Shown: positions 40,833-52,938 of the stretch, in pieces
How positions within the stretch are numbered: position 1 is the first letter of the stretch
Layout: each line of letters opens with the position of its first letter
Assembly: GCA_964017125.1 (NCBI GenBank)
Contig: OZ024902.1
Span: 38,181,836-38,245,835 of the forward strand
DNA: 64,000 nucleotides
From: Flabesymbios commensalis
Lineage: Eukaryota; Annelida; Polychaeta; Terebellida; Flabelligeridae
Reading direction: 5' to 3'
The notes under the pieces: model-generated
What the model was told of the DNA's origin: nothing
What the model saw: only the letters and a program-made list of their open reading frames with translations
Databases searched by the model: none
Position numbers and translations under genes: made by a program

Positions 40833-41529
40833 TGCTTCATTCACACCTGTCCGTCATCTATGCTCCGTCGTCCGTCATCCACACCTAGCCATCGCTTCAC
40901 AGTTTTGCGCACAAATTTATGTGTAGGGCATACTGGCATGCTGACAGTTCTAAATAGGTCACATTGACACATATCTTTGCGTGCAGTTGCCTCGTGGTCA
41001 CGTGCATTGTCCAGTTCAGTTATCAATTTCGTGAGAGTGATGACAACTTCGATCTGGAATCAAAATGAATCAGACAATGATGACGAACTAAAAGAAATCT
41101 TGCTCCTCTATTGTTACAGCATCAAAAAAAGTAGAAGGGAATAGTTCTAAGATGGTGGATCCCTTACATACCGGTGATAAAAAAACGCAGCTATCTGTAG
41201 CTGGATATGTATACATTTACAATTCAGATGTATACTGAATCTGTACATGTATACAGTATACATGTACAGTCCGGTAATGTGGTTGACACAGGAAATATAT
41301 CTGGGGAATTCCCTATCCACAGCTCATTACCATGATTTATGCTCTGCATCCATCGTCCCTCGTCCCTCAAAATCGGTCGTGGACCGATTTTGACTGACGA
41401 TGGATGACGAACAACGGACGAGGTGTGAATGGTCTTTCTTATTTTATATCAGAGCGATTTTGACTGAAGCAGACGACTGTTGACTGAAGCGGACGACGGA
41501 TGGTTTGAAGGACAGATGTGAATGGGGCA
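40833..41529 (+). mobile_element. PIF/Harbinger-like remnant
   Basis: The ends GCTTCATTCACACCTGTCC and GGACAGATGTGAATGGGGC are imperfect inverted repeats of a type known from PIF/Harbinger elements. A short frame from 41040 encodes MTTSIWNQNESDNDDELKEI then LLLYCYSIKKSRRE and stops, similar in style to the acidic-leucine-arginine start of Harbinger transposases. Two further CCGTCGTCC/GGACGACGG blocks are internal. A 3-bp target duplication could not be confirmed. Confidence 0.5.
41366..41390. repeat. Perfect small hairpin
   Basis: AAAATCGGTC pairs with GACCGATTTT across a 3-base loop inside the Harbinger-like remnant. Confidence 0.85.
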
Positions 41530-43000
41530 AAACGGTTCTTGGCGAAAGATAAACGCTTCTCGGCGCAAAATGTCAATTTAGAGTTTAGACGTTTTCAAAC
41601 ATATTTTTGCTGATCAATTGCTCTATAAGCGTCACAATATGATTGAATAGTAGATACTAAGAATAATTTAGAACAAGCCTACAGCATTTGCAGTAGAAAT
41701 GTGTTTCCAGCCAACTGTACTATTGCGCCACGTGCCGATGATGGACAAATATTTTAACATCATTTGCAGACTGTGTCCAAACCACACCATCAAGAGGATT
41801 AATAGTCATTTGCAATCCCATTAACACGATACGTGAAACCAATGAATGTCACATTATATTGAACCACCGTCTTTAATAATGGCCCAACATTAATCAACAT
41901 TTGCTCAACGTTAAAAAACATGCAAGAAACAGGTCGACGGGCGAGGGGGTCGCCATGTTAGAAACATTATTTTTCCATGATAAAACAAATACAGCAATCC
42001 ATGGCCCACACCTTTGCAGTGTATTAAATCACAGGTATGGGCAATTAGCTGTTCGTGGATAGGCCTTTAGGCCTATATGTCTTATGGATTTAGAACTATA
42101 ATTGTTTGCCGACGATACCTATTATTATGTGTAGGATACACTTACACAGACGTTGGTCCACTTCTGGCTTGGTCTTGATTCGGTGTCCTATAGACATCAA
42201 TCGAAACAGCTTTGGTAGATCGATGGGGTCATTTTCACTGGCTGGGGCTAATCAAATTCCAACTTTAGGCCTATATCAAATTATTTTGTGAAATCCGTGG
42301 TCCTCATTTAACTGATTAACTAGCAAGCGCTATTGAAAGCTCTGTAATTCATTAAATTAAAGTGAGCATTCATTCATAAAGTGACCAGTAGTAAGTCTGT
42401 GGTGGTAAAATTATGACATCATAGTTTAAGGCGTAATTTTGATCATGCATTACCACGTGCTCTTATTTAATTTAATTGTAGCACAGATCGATTTACTGTA
42501 AGTAGCATATTTAATAATTTAATAATTTATGTAGACATTTTTTTTTTAATTGTCAAACAGATCGATCACCTTTTTTCATTAAAAATTGAATTACAACACA
42601 CATCGATTATCTGTAGAAATCTTACTGAATACATTCTTTGCACGAGTTCGCGCATAAGCAGAAGTCCCAACTAAATAGTTCAGTTTTGTTCACTGTGTGG
42701 CGTGTTGTCATTGAAAGGGTTGTAACAGGAGTCCCAACTTGTTGTTATTGCAAAGAATGCATTGTAGCACAGATCGATTCCCTGTATGCAATAAATGTAA
42801 CTAGAAAGGTCTAGTTTTCTGTGAACAAAAACCGGAGATGTCTCCTCTCCAGCAGCATAACCATAAAGGTTGATCGCTAATAGATGTAGTGTCAATGGCC
42901 TTTGTGAATAATGTTATTAAATGACTCCTGTGTACAGTAGTGAGCGTTATATAAAGTTCTTGGTAGAGACTATGTATTAAGCGAAGCAGTTGCCAACATC
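41530..43000. other. Intergenic with ATCGAT satellite fragments
   Basis: A half palindrome of the main family lies at about 41848-41925. From about 42475 to 42800, units of the ATCGAT satellite appear (GTAGCACAGATCGATTTACT, CAAACAGATCGATCACC, CACACATCGATTATCTGTAG). No gene is seen. Confidence 0.55.
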
Positions 43001-43102
43001 CAGCAAACACGACGTTGACCCAATACTGGTCCAATACTGGCCCACAATCTGTGACGCTGGTCTAACATCAAACCAGCACTGCATGGTCAACGACTCGCTG
43101 GG
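43001..43102. repeat. Palindromic element, AACATTGG subfamily
   Basis: It runs from CAGCAAACACGACGTTGACC to GGTCAACGACTCGCTGGG with a CAATCTGTGACGCTGG centre. Confidence 0.85.
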
Positions 43103-43445
43103 CTGGGCTGCATTCAACCCAGTAAACACAACAAATTATTGTCCTTTGTGGAGTGTTTTGGAATGTTTTGAAAATATAAGAAACTACAAGAGACTATCTT
43201 TTCAAATGAACAGGATTCTTCCGCATAATATATGTTAGATCTTGCGTTGTAGGCCTGCCTATTCATCCCCAATTGCAAAACTACATGACTCTCAGCATTA
43301 TTATTCTTTTTACACTATTGTGATTTCTGGAGAGTGACTGATTGAACAAACGTTGAACCTATGCTGTTTTAATGTTGGTCCAACGTCGTCGCAAGTGGCC
43401 CCGCATGAAGTATAACCTTGTCATGACATCTGCCTTCAATATACA

Positions 43446-43540
43446 CAGCAAACACTAGATGCTGAAACAATATTGGGCTAATTCTGAGCTAACGTTGTTG
43501 ACAATGGACCAGCATTAGTCAGCACTAAAGCTTGTTGGGT
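43446..43540. repeat. Diverged palindromic element
   Basis: CAGCAAACACTAGATGCTGA at the left, ACGTTGTTGACAATGG at the centre, AAAGCTTGTTGGGT at the right. Partial copies lie at about 43345-43400 and 43664-43720. Confidence 0.65.
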
Positions 43541-43720
43541 ACCCGCAATCTAAGTTGCCAGTATGTCTGGTTGCCGTCTTTTGCTTGTTCTTCAGACTTT
43601 AAGACCTATTGAAATGGGCCGAACTCCGGCTCGGGCTGTACAATATCTACTACTTGAAGCCAAGGTTGGGTTAATGTTGGCCAGCCGTCTGTGACGATGG
43701 CCCACATTCAGCGTGGCGTC

Positions 43721-43822
43721 AAACACGACACGGTAACCCATTACTGAACTAATGTTTGCTCAGCGTCGTAGACGGTGGGCCAACAATAGCCTGACATTGG
43801 GTCAACGTCTCGTCTTTGATTG
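43721..43822. repeat. Palindromic element, AACATTGG subfamily
   Basis: AAACACGACACGGTAACCCA at the left, GCGTCGTAGACGGTGGG at the centre, GGTCAACGTCTCGTCTTTG at the right. Confidence 0.75.
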
Positions 43823-44069
43823 CCTGCATGATAGACGGAGAGAACGCACAGACACAAAGCTGATGTGACGAGCAAATGAGTGGTGAGAAGTAAAGCAATA
43901 TATGTCCACCTCTATAGAAAGGAGACATAATTACAACACACATTGATTATCTGTAGAAATCTTACTTAATTGTACCCCAGATCGATTCCCTGTAGCATCA
44001 TATTTGATTGCAACACATATCGATTCAAATCCAGTAGACTCAAATGTAGATTTAAATTCATGTTACTTA

Positions 44070-44613
44070 AAGCAGCTCCTTGGGATGACATCAATTTTCG
44101 TTTCTAATTCCGTACTGAAGTAGTGTATCCCACGGATCATGTTTTTATTTTTTTCACAATTTTCATATTTTTACAAATATTTTTAATCAACATTTTTATG
44201 AAACCGGAAGTAACCTAAGCAAACTATTTGTATACCTGAAGGTCGATTGAATGTTTTCACAGCATTGGGCCACATGTTGATGGCATCGGCCCAGCGTTGG
44301 GCAGACTATCAGTGCTGCAGATGTGTCCTCCCGTGTCCTGACTATAAGACACCAATTAGCGGCGACTGCTCTGATCTTACCACCTGATACGTGGGAATAT
44401 GTGATGTAAAGTGCTGAATATTGCTGAATGGTTTTGTTTACATGGCAATATACGACCTGGAAATACAACTATTTCACTCTTTTTTGGTGCTTTAAAATTG
44501 TTTTTTTCGACTTTTTCGTATTTTCAGTTAAGATCAGTAGGCTATATAGCTTCATATAAATTAAATTGTTAAAATTGAAAACATTGAAAATGTCTCATCC
44601 CAAGGGGTCACTT
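44070..44613 (-). mobile_element. TA-target MITE, family X, copy 2
   Basis: Reverse orientation: AAGCAGCTCCTTGGGATGAC at the left and TCATCCCAAGGGGTCACTT at the right. It is inserted in the ATCGAT satellite, with satellite sequence on both sides. A 90-codon frame on the minus strand recurs in copy 4 but not in copy 1. Confidence 0.87.
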
Positions 44614-46415
44614 GAATTGTATCATAGATCGATTCCTTGTATGTATCATATTTGATTGCGACACACATCGATTATATTTAATTCATGTAGAAATCTTACT
44701 TAATTGTCAAACAGATCGATTTCCTGTATGCATTAAATTTAATTGCAGCACACATCGATTATCTGTAGAAATCTTACTTAATTGCAGCACAGATCGATTC
44801 CCTGTAGGCATTATATTTAATTGCAGCAGACTATTACTGTTATCATGTAACCCATTTATCAATCTTTCCTGCAATATCTTCCATTATAAAAGTATCATTA
44901 TTCTTGTCATGTATTTCTAGTTTGCATTTCTGGTTTGTATCATAAATTGCCATTGTTGTAGCTAAAATATCACATGGATAAATTTTATATCGGTCATCAA
45001 AATATTCATCCAAGTAAGAAGTTGTTGTTTTATTATCTATGCTCCACCATATTCCCCCACAGCCTATTTTGGAGTGCTAACATGTTTTTTCATTGTTATT
45101 TGGGGTACCCTTGAGACATTTAAATGGCTGGCCGGCTTGCTTTCGTACAAAACATCTAACAAGATTGTTCAGGCTCCTTGACTAATAATTAATCATATTT
45201 AACTGTAAAACACATTATGCATCGATTCCAAATAGGCATCGTATTTATTTAACAGATCTGTTTTCTGTATGCATCGTACTTGATTGTAGCAGACATCGAT
45301 CTCCTGATGGCATCGTACTCAATAATTATTGTTACACATAAGTAGCGATTTCCTGTAGGCATCATATTTATTTAATACACATCTGTTCCCTTGAGATCAA
45401 ACTGCATTAGATTGAAGTATAATACCTGCAAGGAATCAATATATGTTAGATTGAAATATGATGCCTACAGGGAATCAATATGTGTTAGATTGAAATGTGA
45501 TGCCTACAGGGAATCAATCTGCATTAGTTTAACGTATATGATGTCTACAGGAAATCAATCTGTGTTAGATTGAGTATGATGCTTACAGCGATTCAATATG
45601 TCTTAGATTGAAATACGATGCCTACAAGGAATCAATCTACATTAGTTTGAAGTGTGATGCCTACAGGGAGTCGATCTGTATCAGATTAAAGCATGATGCC
45701 TGCAGGGAATCAATATAATGTCTTTAGAAATCGGTATGATGCCTGAAGGGAATCAATACGTCTTTTTAGTTCGGAATGATGACGTATGATTCCTATATGG
45801 AATCAATCTGTGTCAGATAGAAGTATGATGCCCACAGGGAATCATTATGACTGTGTTAGATTGACGTATGATGCCTACAGGGAATCAATATGTGTTATAT
45901 TGGAATATGATGCCTACAGGGAATCAATATGTGTTAGATTGAAAATATTGTTGTGATTTTAGTGTTCGAGCTAACTAAATTGCGTTTTCAACCCCAGCCA
46001 CCAGAACTCTGTATTGAAAGTGAATCTCTGGTCAGTTGATCTCTGGTCCCAGTCTTGTGAAGATGTGCCTGTTTTGCTCCCTAGCAGCAGTGTACATCAG
46101 ACATCGGGAACAACTCATACGTATTAGCAAGGACTAAACTAGCTCTTTTCAACACTATGCTACCTACAGGATTTCAATATGTTTTAAGTCAAAGTATGAT
46201 GCCTACAGGAAATTATTCAATATCAGATTAAAGTACGATGCAAACAAGAAATAATTATAATGTCTCTAGAGATAGGTATGAGGCCTAACGGGAATAAAGA
46301 CGTTTTTTTAATTATGAATGATGCTTACAGGGAATCTACCTGTATTTAGATGTGTGATATAACCTATGCAAATAATTGATCCGCAGGCCTACCGTAATCC
46401 ATAGATCGGTGTTTA
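44614..46415. repeat. ATCGAT/ATCAAT satellite with an orientation switch
   Basis: Left of about 45390 the units read CACATCGATTATCTGTAG or ATCGATTCCCTGTAGGCAT. Right of it they read ATGCCTACAGGGAATCAAT followed by ATGTGTTAGATTGAAGT, which is the reverse complement form. Units are about 39 bp and roughly 15-20 are recognisable on the right. Non-repeat segments lie at 44830-45190 and 45955-46150. Some satellite also precedes copy 2 of the MITE (43925-44055). Confidence 0.88.
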
Positions 46416-46879
46416 AAGCATCAATTTTCGTTTTTAATTCCTTTCTGAAGTAGTGTATCCCACGGATCATGTTTTTATTTTTTTCAGAATTTTCATATTT
46501 TTACAAATATTTTTAATCAACATTTCTATGAATCCAGAAGTAACCCAAACAAACTATTTGTATACCTGAAGGACGATTGAATGTTCTCACAACATTGGGC
46601 CACATGCTGATGGCATCGGCCAATTAGTGGCGACTGGTTTGATCTTACAGTCTGATGCGTGGGAATATGTGATGTAAAGTGCTGAATATCGCCGACTTGT
46701 TTTGTTTACATGGCAATATACGACCTGGAAATACAACTATTTCACTCTTTTTCGGTGCTTTAAAATTGTTTTTTGACTTTTTCGTATTTTTAGTTAAGAT
46801 CAGTAGGCTATATAGCTTCGTATAAATTAAATTTTTAAAATTGACAACATTGAAAATGTCTCACCCCAAGGGGTCCCTT
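46416..46879 (-). mobile_element. TA-target MITE, family X, copy 3
   Basis: The right end is CACCCCAAGGGGTCCCTT followed by TA. The left end has lost part of the terminal repeat (AAGCA joins directly to TCAATTTTCG). Internally it lacks the palindromic GCTGGG block found in copies 1, 2 and 4. Confidence 0.83.
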
Positions 46880-47370
46880 TAAATGAAGGCCTATAATGTC
46901 ATATATAGGTCTATGCAGAAATCGATCAGTCCTAAGCACATTTAATCACAATATGAATCCTACAAGTACCACAGACGTCGTTTTCTGACGTCTAAAGTCG
47001 ATCCTCGCACGGTAATCATGTTTTAGGTAAGAGTAGGCCTATGATATATGCCTAAAGGAAATCTATCTGTGTTAGATTGAAGTTATATGATACTTACAGT
47101 GTATTTCAATGTAAGGAATTGTTTGTAGTTCCCTGATGGCACTGTAGTTAAATGTAATAAATTGTTGAATTTGTTAGTAATTCCCTAAGCTGCACTGTGC
47201 ATTTCAATGTACGGAATTATTGGCAGTTCCCTGAGGGCACTGTGTATTTCAATGTAAGGAGTTGTTAGTAGTTCCCTAAAGAGTAATATTGGCAGTTCCC
47301 TGTGGGCACTATGCATTTTAATGTACACGGTAAGGAATTGTTGGTAGTTCCCTGAGGGGACTCAGCAGGG
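46880..47370 (+). repeat. About 60-bp tandem units with AGTTCCCTGAGGGCACTG
   Basis: From about 47098 to 47370, four to five units share TTTCAATGTAAGGAATTGTT and AGTTCCCTGAGGGCACTG. The stretch before it holds weak ATCGAT satellite traces. Confidence 0.8.
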
Positions 47371-48429
47371 CACAGACCGGGGTTTCTTTACATGCTTTAT
47401 GAGCTATTATTTATAAACTCGTGATCCCAAAATAAGACATTTTAATATTATAAAATATCTTAGAACTACAAAATTAAGATTTAATCATATGTATATACCG
47501 TTTAAGGATACAGAAAACTAATTGGCAGTTTTCAAATAGTAACAACTCCATATTTATCGCAATTTGACTGCGACAACCTCCTAGAAATAAATTAAGCCTT
47601 TGTCAACACAGTAAAAAACAGATATGACGTGTTTACCTAGCAAAAAAATATTTGGTGGTGTCCTGTTTAACAGTTTAACATACCCAGCATACATCTCTAG
47701 GGATGATTATGAGTAACCACATAATTTGTTATTTTATTTGATAATGATTTATTTTTAAATTACGACCTAAGTCATTTATTATACCACAAGGTACATTAAC
47801 TTCACAAGCATGGTCGGTTATGTTCCATTGTACATCAGGGTTATATTCATAAGCGTAGAGTAGTGAAATTATACAATTGGGGAAATAATTAAGGTTTAAA
47901 GCAGATCTGAATTGGACTAACAGTTTTAAAATATGTCAGATCTAAATGGCACTCTTCAATGTGCAAAATTGTTACTGTGTTGACACTTGTTCGTTTTATT
48001 TCACTCTGGTTAATTTGAAGCTAGCTAGACCTGGATTATAGACCGACACTTTTATTACCTGTATAAGGCCAATATCAGCCAAAGCCTGTATTGTAATGCA
48101 CGAATTAAATACGGCTTATACAATATTGCAATACCACACATAGGCCTATATTTAAATAATGATGTGTATACATAAGCCTAATAAAAACATGCAAAAAGAC
48201 ATATTTTTCCAACTGATTTATCATATCGTCCCCTCAATTCAATAACCTGCCCAAACAGAATATTCAGTTAGAAAGCATGCTTCAATTCAATAAGTATTTA
48301 AATGCGTTCAGCATCTTATTTACTAAATTATGTCTTATTGTCAACAGTAACTTATAAGAAAACGAATGCCTTAGACTGTGTTATATCATATCAAACTTAA
48401 GTGTTAATAAGCGGATAGAGAAGGCTCTG
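47371..48429. other. AT-rich region, no gene seen
   Basis: Two copies of the GTTAYTGTGTTGAC motif occur here (47602-47614 on the minus strand and 47972-47984 on the plus strand). No exon or larger repeat was recognised. Confidence 0.45.
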
Positions 48430-48930
48430 GCTATTGGGCCTGTTTTTAACTGATGATTAACTATATGTGAAGCAGTTAACTGCAGTTTGCTAAAAAACGT
48501 GACTATCCAACTGAGCCGGTTCTTAACAACGTGCCTATCCAACTGGGCTGGTTCTTAACATCCAACTGGGCTGGTTCTTAACAACGTGCCTATCCAACTG
48601 GGCTAGTTCTTAACAACGTACCCATCCAACTGGGCTGTTTCTTAACAGCATGTCTATCCAACTGGGCCGGTTCTTAACACACTTGGCAACATGGTATGGT
48701 CGTACTAAACGTTAACTAAAACCGAGCCTATCCAACTGGGCCGGTTTTTATATCGACCTCACATTTTTACAATGATGATAGCAATGGGCAGGCTATTGAA
48801 CTGAGGGGACGATATTATGTTATATAGAAAACATTTATTAATAAAAATTTAAGCCACTGTCATCAATAGGTTTCCTAGCCATTTTTCGCCCGATTAACAT
48901 TGTAGTACAAAACTATCTTTTTGAATTTTG
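48430..48930 (+). repeat. 32-bp minisatellite and left copy of a segmental duplication
   Basis: About eight units of CTATCCAACTGGGCTGGTTC followed by TTAACAACGTGC span 48500-48760. Together with the following unique sequence (GATGATAGCAATGGGCAGG, CATCAATAGGTTTCCTAGCC) they recur at 49870-50270 in the same orientation. Confidence 0.9.
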
Positions 48931-49136
48931 ACTAAGTTGTTATTTTTTGTCAAAAACGTTATTGTGTTGAAATAATTGTGGTTACACAACTGACATAATT
49001 TATCTACGCATACGTTTATTACGATTTTAATATTATAATAATAACGAAATAATGGGTTGTCCATAAAAAAACATATAAGAATTATTTTTCTGTAGATGCA
49101 AAATGATCAATAACGTGAATAAATTCGTTTATTTTA

Positions 49137-49628
49137 AAGGGACCCCTTGGGATGAGACATTTTCAATTTATATGAAAATACGAAAAAGTCAAAAAAACAA
49201 TTTTAAAGCACCGAAAAAGAGTGAAATAGTTGTATTTCCAGGTCGTATATTGCCATGTAAACAAAACAAGTCAGCAATATTCAGCACTTTACGTCACATA
49301 TTCCCACGTATCAGACGGTAAGATCAGAGCAGTCGCCGCTAATTGGTGTCTTATAGTCAGGACACGACAGGACACATCTGCAGCACTGATTGTCTACCCA
49401 ACGCTGGGCCGATGCCATCAGCATGTGGCCCAATGCTGTGAAAACATGCAATCGTCCTTCAGGTATACAAATAGTTTGTTCGGGTTACTCATGGTTTCAT
49501 AGAAATGTTGATTAAAAATATTTGTAAAAATATAAAAATTGTGAAAGAAATAAAAACATGATCCGTGGGATACACTACTTCAGTACGGAGTTGAAAACGA
49601 AATTTGATGTCATCCCAAGGAGCTGCTT
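49137..49628 (+). mobile_element. TA-target MITE, family X, copy 4
   Basis: AAGGGACCCCTTGGGATGAG at the left and CATCCCAAGGAGCTGCTT at the right, with TA on both sides. It lies between the two copies of the segmental duplication. Confidence 0.9.
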
Positions 49629-49869
49629 TACGATATCCCCTCAAGATGCCAAATGCTCTAGCTGGCTGAGTTGACAAATTAGAGATTTACAGGGCTAATT
49701 ATAGGAAATATTTATCTACCATATTGTACCAAATGATGCTGTTCTGGGGTATGTCTGAAGAAAATGTCATGTCGTTCTGGAGTATGTTTATCACACAAGA
49801 TGTGTGAAGGCCCATAGCATCTCCCGCCATAAAACAAAAGAGTTTTTAAGGCCCACATAAAATAAAAAG

Positions 49870-50270
49870 CTAATCTAATCAACGTGCCTATCGAACTGGG
49901 CTAGTTCTTAACATCCAAATGGGCTGGTTCTTAGCAACGTGCCTATCCAACTGGGCTGGTTCTTAACAACATGTCTATCCAACTAGTCCGGTTCTTAACA
50001 CACTTGGCAACATAATTGGTATGGTCGTACTAAACGTTAACTAAAAACGAGCCTATCCAACTGGGCCGGTTCTTATATTGACCTCACACATTTGCAATGA
50101 TGATAGCAATGGGCAGGTTATTGAACTGACGGGATGTTATTATGTTATATAGAAAACATTTAGTAACTAAACTTAAGCCACTGTCATCAATAGGTTTCCT
50201 AGCCATTTTTCGCCAGATTAACATTGCAGTGCAAAGCTATCTTTTTGAATTTTGACTGAAAATGTCATGT
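49870..50270 (+). repeat. Right copy of the segmental duplication
   Basis: It matches 48530-48930 (minisatellite units, AACACACTTGGCAACATAAT, CGTACTAAACGTTAACTAAA, ATCAATAGGTTTCCTAGCC), with fewer minisatellite units. Short repeats AGGCCCATA(G/T)CATCTCCCGCC lie at 49809 and 50306. Confidence 0.88.
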
Positions 50271-50520
50271 TGTTCTGAAGTATGTATATCACACAAGAGG
50301 TGTGAAGGCCCATATCATCTCCCGCCTGAAAAAAAATAATTTTGAGGCCCAAATAAAATAAAAAGCTAATCTATGGCGACCATTTTGAATTTTAGTAATC
50401 TTGAAAAAATGTCTTACACATCTCCATATTTACCTCCGCCATAAGGTTATGTTTTTGGTTTGTTTGTCTGTATGTCGGCAGGATTACTTACTAAGCGATG
50501 AACGGATTTGCATGAAACAT

Positions 50521-50595
50521 GAAACGTCGGCCCAACGTCTTTGACGTTGGCCCAACATTGTATAAATGTTATGCAAATGTTTTGTCTCAAGTGGG
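50521..50595. repeat. Partial palindromic element, ACATTTGTATAAC subfamily
   Basis: AACGTCGGCCCAACGTCTTT, then GACGTTGGCCCAACATTG, then TATGCAAATGTTTTGT. The left cap is replaced by unrelated sequence. Confidence 0.75.
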
Positions 50596-52835
50596 TCGCA
50601 AAATTAAATGAGAATCTACAAATTTTTGAGTCCAAATATAAGCCACAAAATAAGCCGCAAAAATAAGCCTTAAATAACGTGACGCCTGATGGACGCGCTG
50701 GCGTGACTAGTAAAACGCAGGGGAAAGGTAGAATATCAATCTAAAATTCAGCCACAATTGCAGGGCTATACACGTTTATGCATGAACGAATTTATTCAAC
50801 TTATTATACAATATGTACCTATAAATCAATATAGGTGCACACCTTTGTTAATTATAAAGTTTTTGACAACAGATCTATCATAGACGTAAAATAAAAATAT
50901 ATATTACAACATATTCGATTTATGAAACATAACTGAACAATGGGCCCCAGAATTGTCGGTGTATGTGAGATTTACAGTATTTTAACCAACGTTGGTTTAT
51001 GTCAAAGTAACACACTACAATAATGGGAATATAAGGTAGGCTATGCCTAGATGAATGCGCGCATGTGATTAAGCCTTAAGGCCTTTTCACCAAAAAATGT
51101 TGATTATACTGGTTTATCAAATGAGGTGACATTCTGAACACAGCTAATTGTGATCATTGTGGATCTAATTGTGGTCTGAGAAATGTTTGATTGGTAATTT
51201 TGTATTGTATTCATTGCACTTGATCTTTATAAAAAAAAACCGTACACATGTATATATGTCAACACAATAACAATTTTTTAAATCATAAATTCATCAAACC
51301 CAACGATAGAATATTTGATTTAAAAGGAACAGAAATGTATTTCTAGAATGTATTTCTAGTTTTAATTTCTACACTGAACGAAACAGTCATTCAAATTATT
51401 CATTGTCTGATTAAAGAACGTACCAAGTAACTCAAACTATATCAATGTGATAACAAAACTCTCAACACAGTAACCACAAAAATGTTACTGTGTTGACGTT
51501 ACTGTGTTGATATGGAACTTGTTTTCGGTTCAATACATATATATAGGCCTATAACTAGGTGTATTGTCACTCGTTCTGTATGCACAGTTTAAGTGTTCAA
51601 ATATGTTAATTTTAACAGAAATATGGGTTTTTACATTCAAAGTAGGCTTATCATCAAAACAGACGTTATTGTGTTGACCGTCAATAAACCTAACCACATA
51701 TCGCAAACACAATAAATGCATAGTGTCAGAGGAGATGAGAAGGGACAATCCACGTTATGATTCTGTGTGGACTGACTATTAAAAAGGGATCAGTAGATGC
51801 AGTTTGATTACTAGCCGTTTCAACTGTTTAATTCCAATCTCGGTGGTAACTGCTGTTATTGTGTTGACATATTTTTCATGGACACACGTTGTTGTATATA
51901 TCTTGTCTAAAGGAATGGACGGGAACATGGATGTTTTGAAAAATATAATCACAAGGAGTGAAACTAAGGAAAGGAAGGCAAAATAAACGTTAATCTAAAA
52001 CCAATTGAGTGGTGGGTAGCCTATTGGTAATTGTCAGATATATAAGTTATGGACTTGTAACTGTTTTGACATTTGACACATTTAAGTCACAAATGCAAAA
52101 CCACAGAAAATAAATCAGATTTTTTATTTAAACTAAAATGTAGTTTATATAGGCTGTCATCGCATAAAAATAGTTTGAAAATTATATTTAAAAATATGCA
52201 TATAATATTAATGATGGGCTGTTAATTTCACATTTTCTGTAGAATGGCTCTTATGCGTGCTGCGATTTGCCCATCCTCAATATTTTTTCTTAGATTTGTC
52301 GAAAAAATTCCTCTTACGACATGTGCCATGCCCGCCATTTTCAATCTAATGGTAGTAATGGCATGAATGGACTGTCAAGAAAACTGTCAGATTTTTATGT
52401 CTTTTGTATGATAAATTAACAATGAAATTTGTAATATCCCATAAGTAACAACTTTTGTATATATTTATATATAATATCACTTTTACAACAGGCCTTAGGC
52501 CTACTGTTATGTCATGCTACGCATTTGTTTACAAGCATCGATTTGCAACACAAATGAACAAGTACCAACACGTCGCAGTCGTCAGAACTGCAGTGCTGTG
52601 TAACGGTGTTCCGAGTTGCAACTGGCTTTGTTTAGCATGGTTAGGCCTATTCTGATGTTATCCCTTTTTCTAGCCTCTAACCGTCTAACGTTAGGTATAT
52701 CAGTATTGAGTATATGAATGCTAAATTAAATGCTAAACAGTAAACTATAACAACGGTCGTGGGCGATAATATGTGAAACTGAACATAGAACAATATGATG
52801 GTCTAACGTTAGTCTAGTAGACTATTGATAATCAG
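50596..52835. other. AT-rich region with a repeated 14-bp motif
   Basis: GTTAYTGTGTTGA(C) occurs at 51259-51272 and 51462-51474 (minus) and at 51484-51497, 51498-51510, 51665-51678 and 51855-51868 (plus), with one more at 52882. Around two of the plus copies the preceding ATCAAAACAGAC is also shared. Short frames here, such as a 60-codon hydrophobic one at 51804, have no homology I recognise. Confidence 0.6.
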
Positions 52836-52938
52836 GCCAGTCAGGGGGGCGGGGCTTATGTGGGGTATCATCAAAACAGACGTTATTGTGTTGATCTAGT
52901 ATTGATACTCACGCCAGTCAGGGGGGCGGGGCTTATGT
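52836..52938 (+). repeat. Direct repeat of a GC-box segment
   Basis: GCCAGTCAGGGGGGCGGGGC with TTATGT occurs at 52836 and 52913, 77 bp apart, each carrying the Sp1/KLF-type word GGGGCGGGGC. A copy of the GTTATTGTGTTGA motif lies between them. It could be promoter-like, but no gene start is seen nearby. Confidence 0.75.

Noticed and set aside
49230-49502. 90-codon frame in MITE family X, also at 44196-44468
   Set aside because: It is shared only because the copies are related. It is disrupted in the copy at 32005 and has no recognisable domain.
51804-51986. 60-codon hydrophobic frame
   Set aside because: Contains a repeated GTTATTGTGTTGAC motif and has no family resemblance or gene context.
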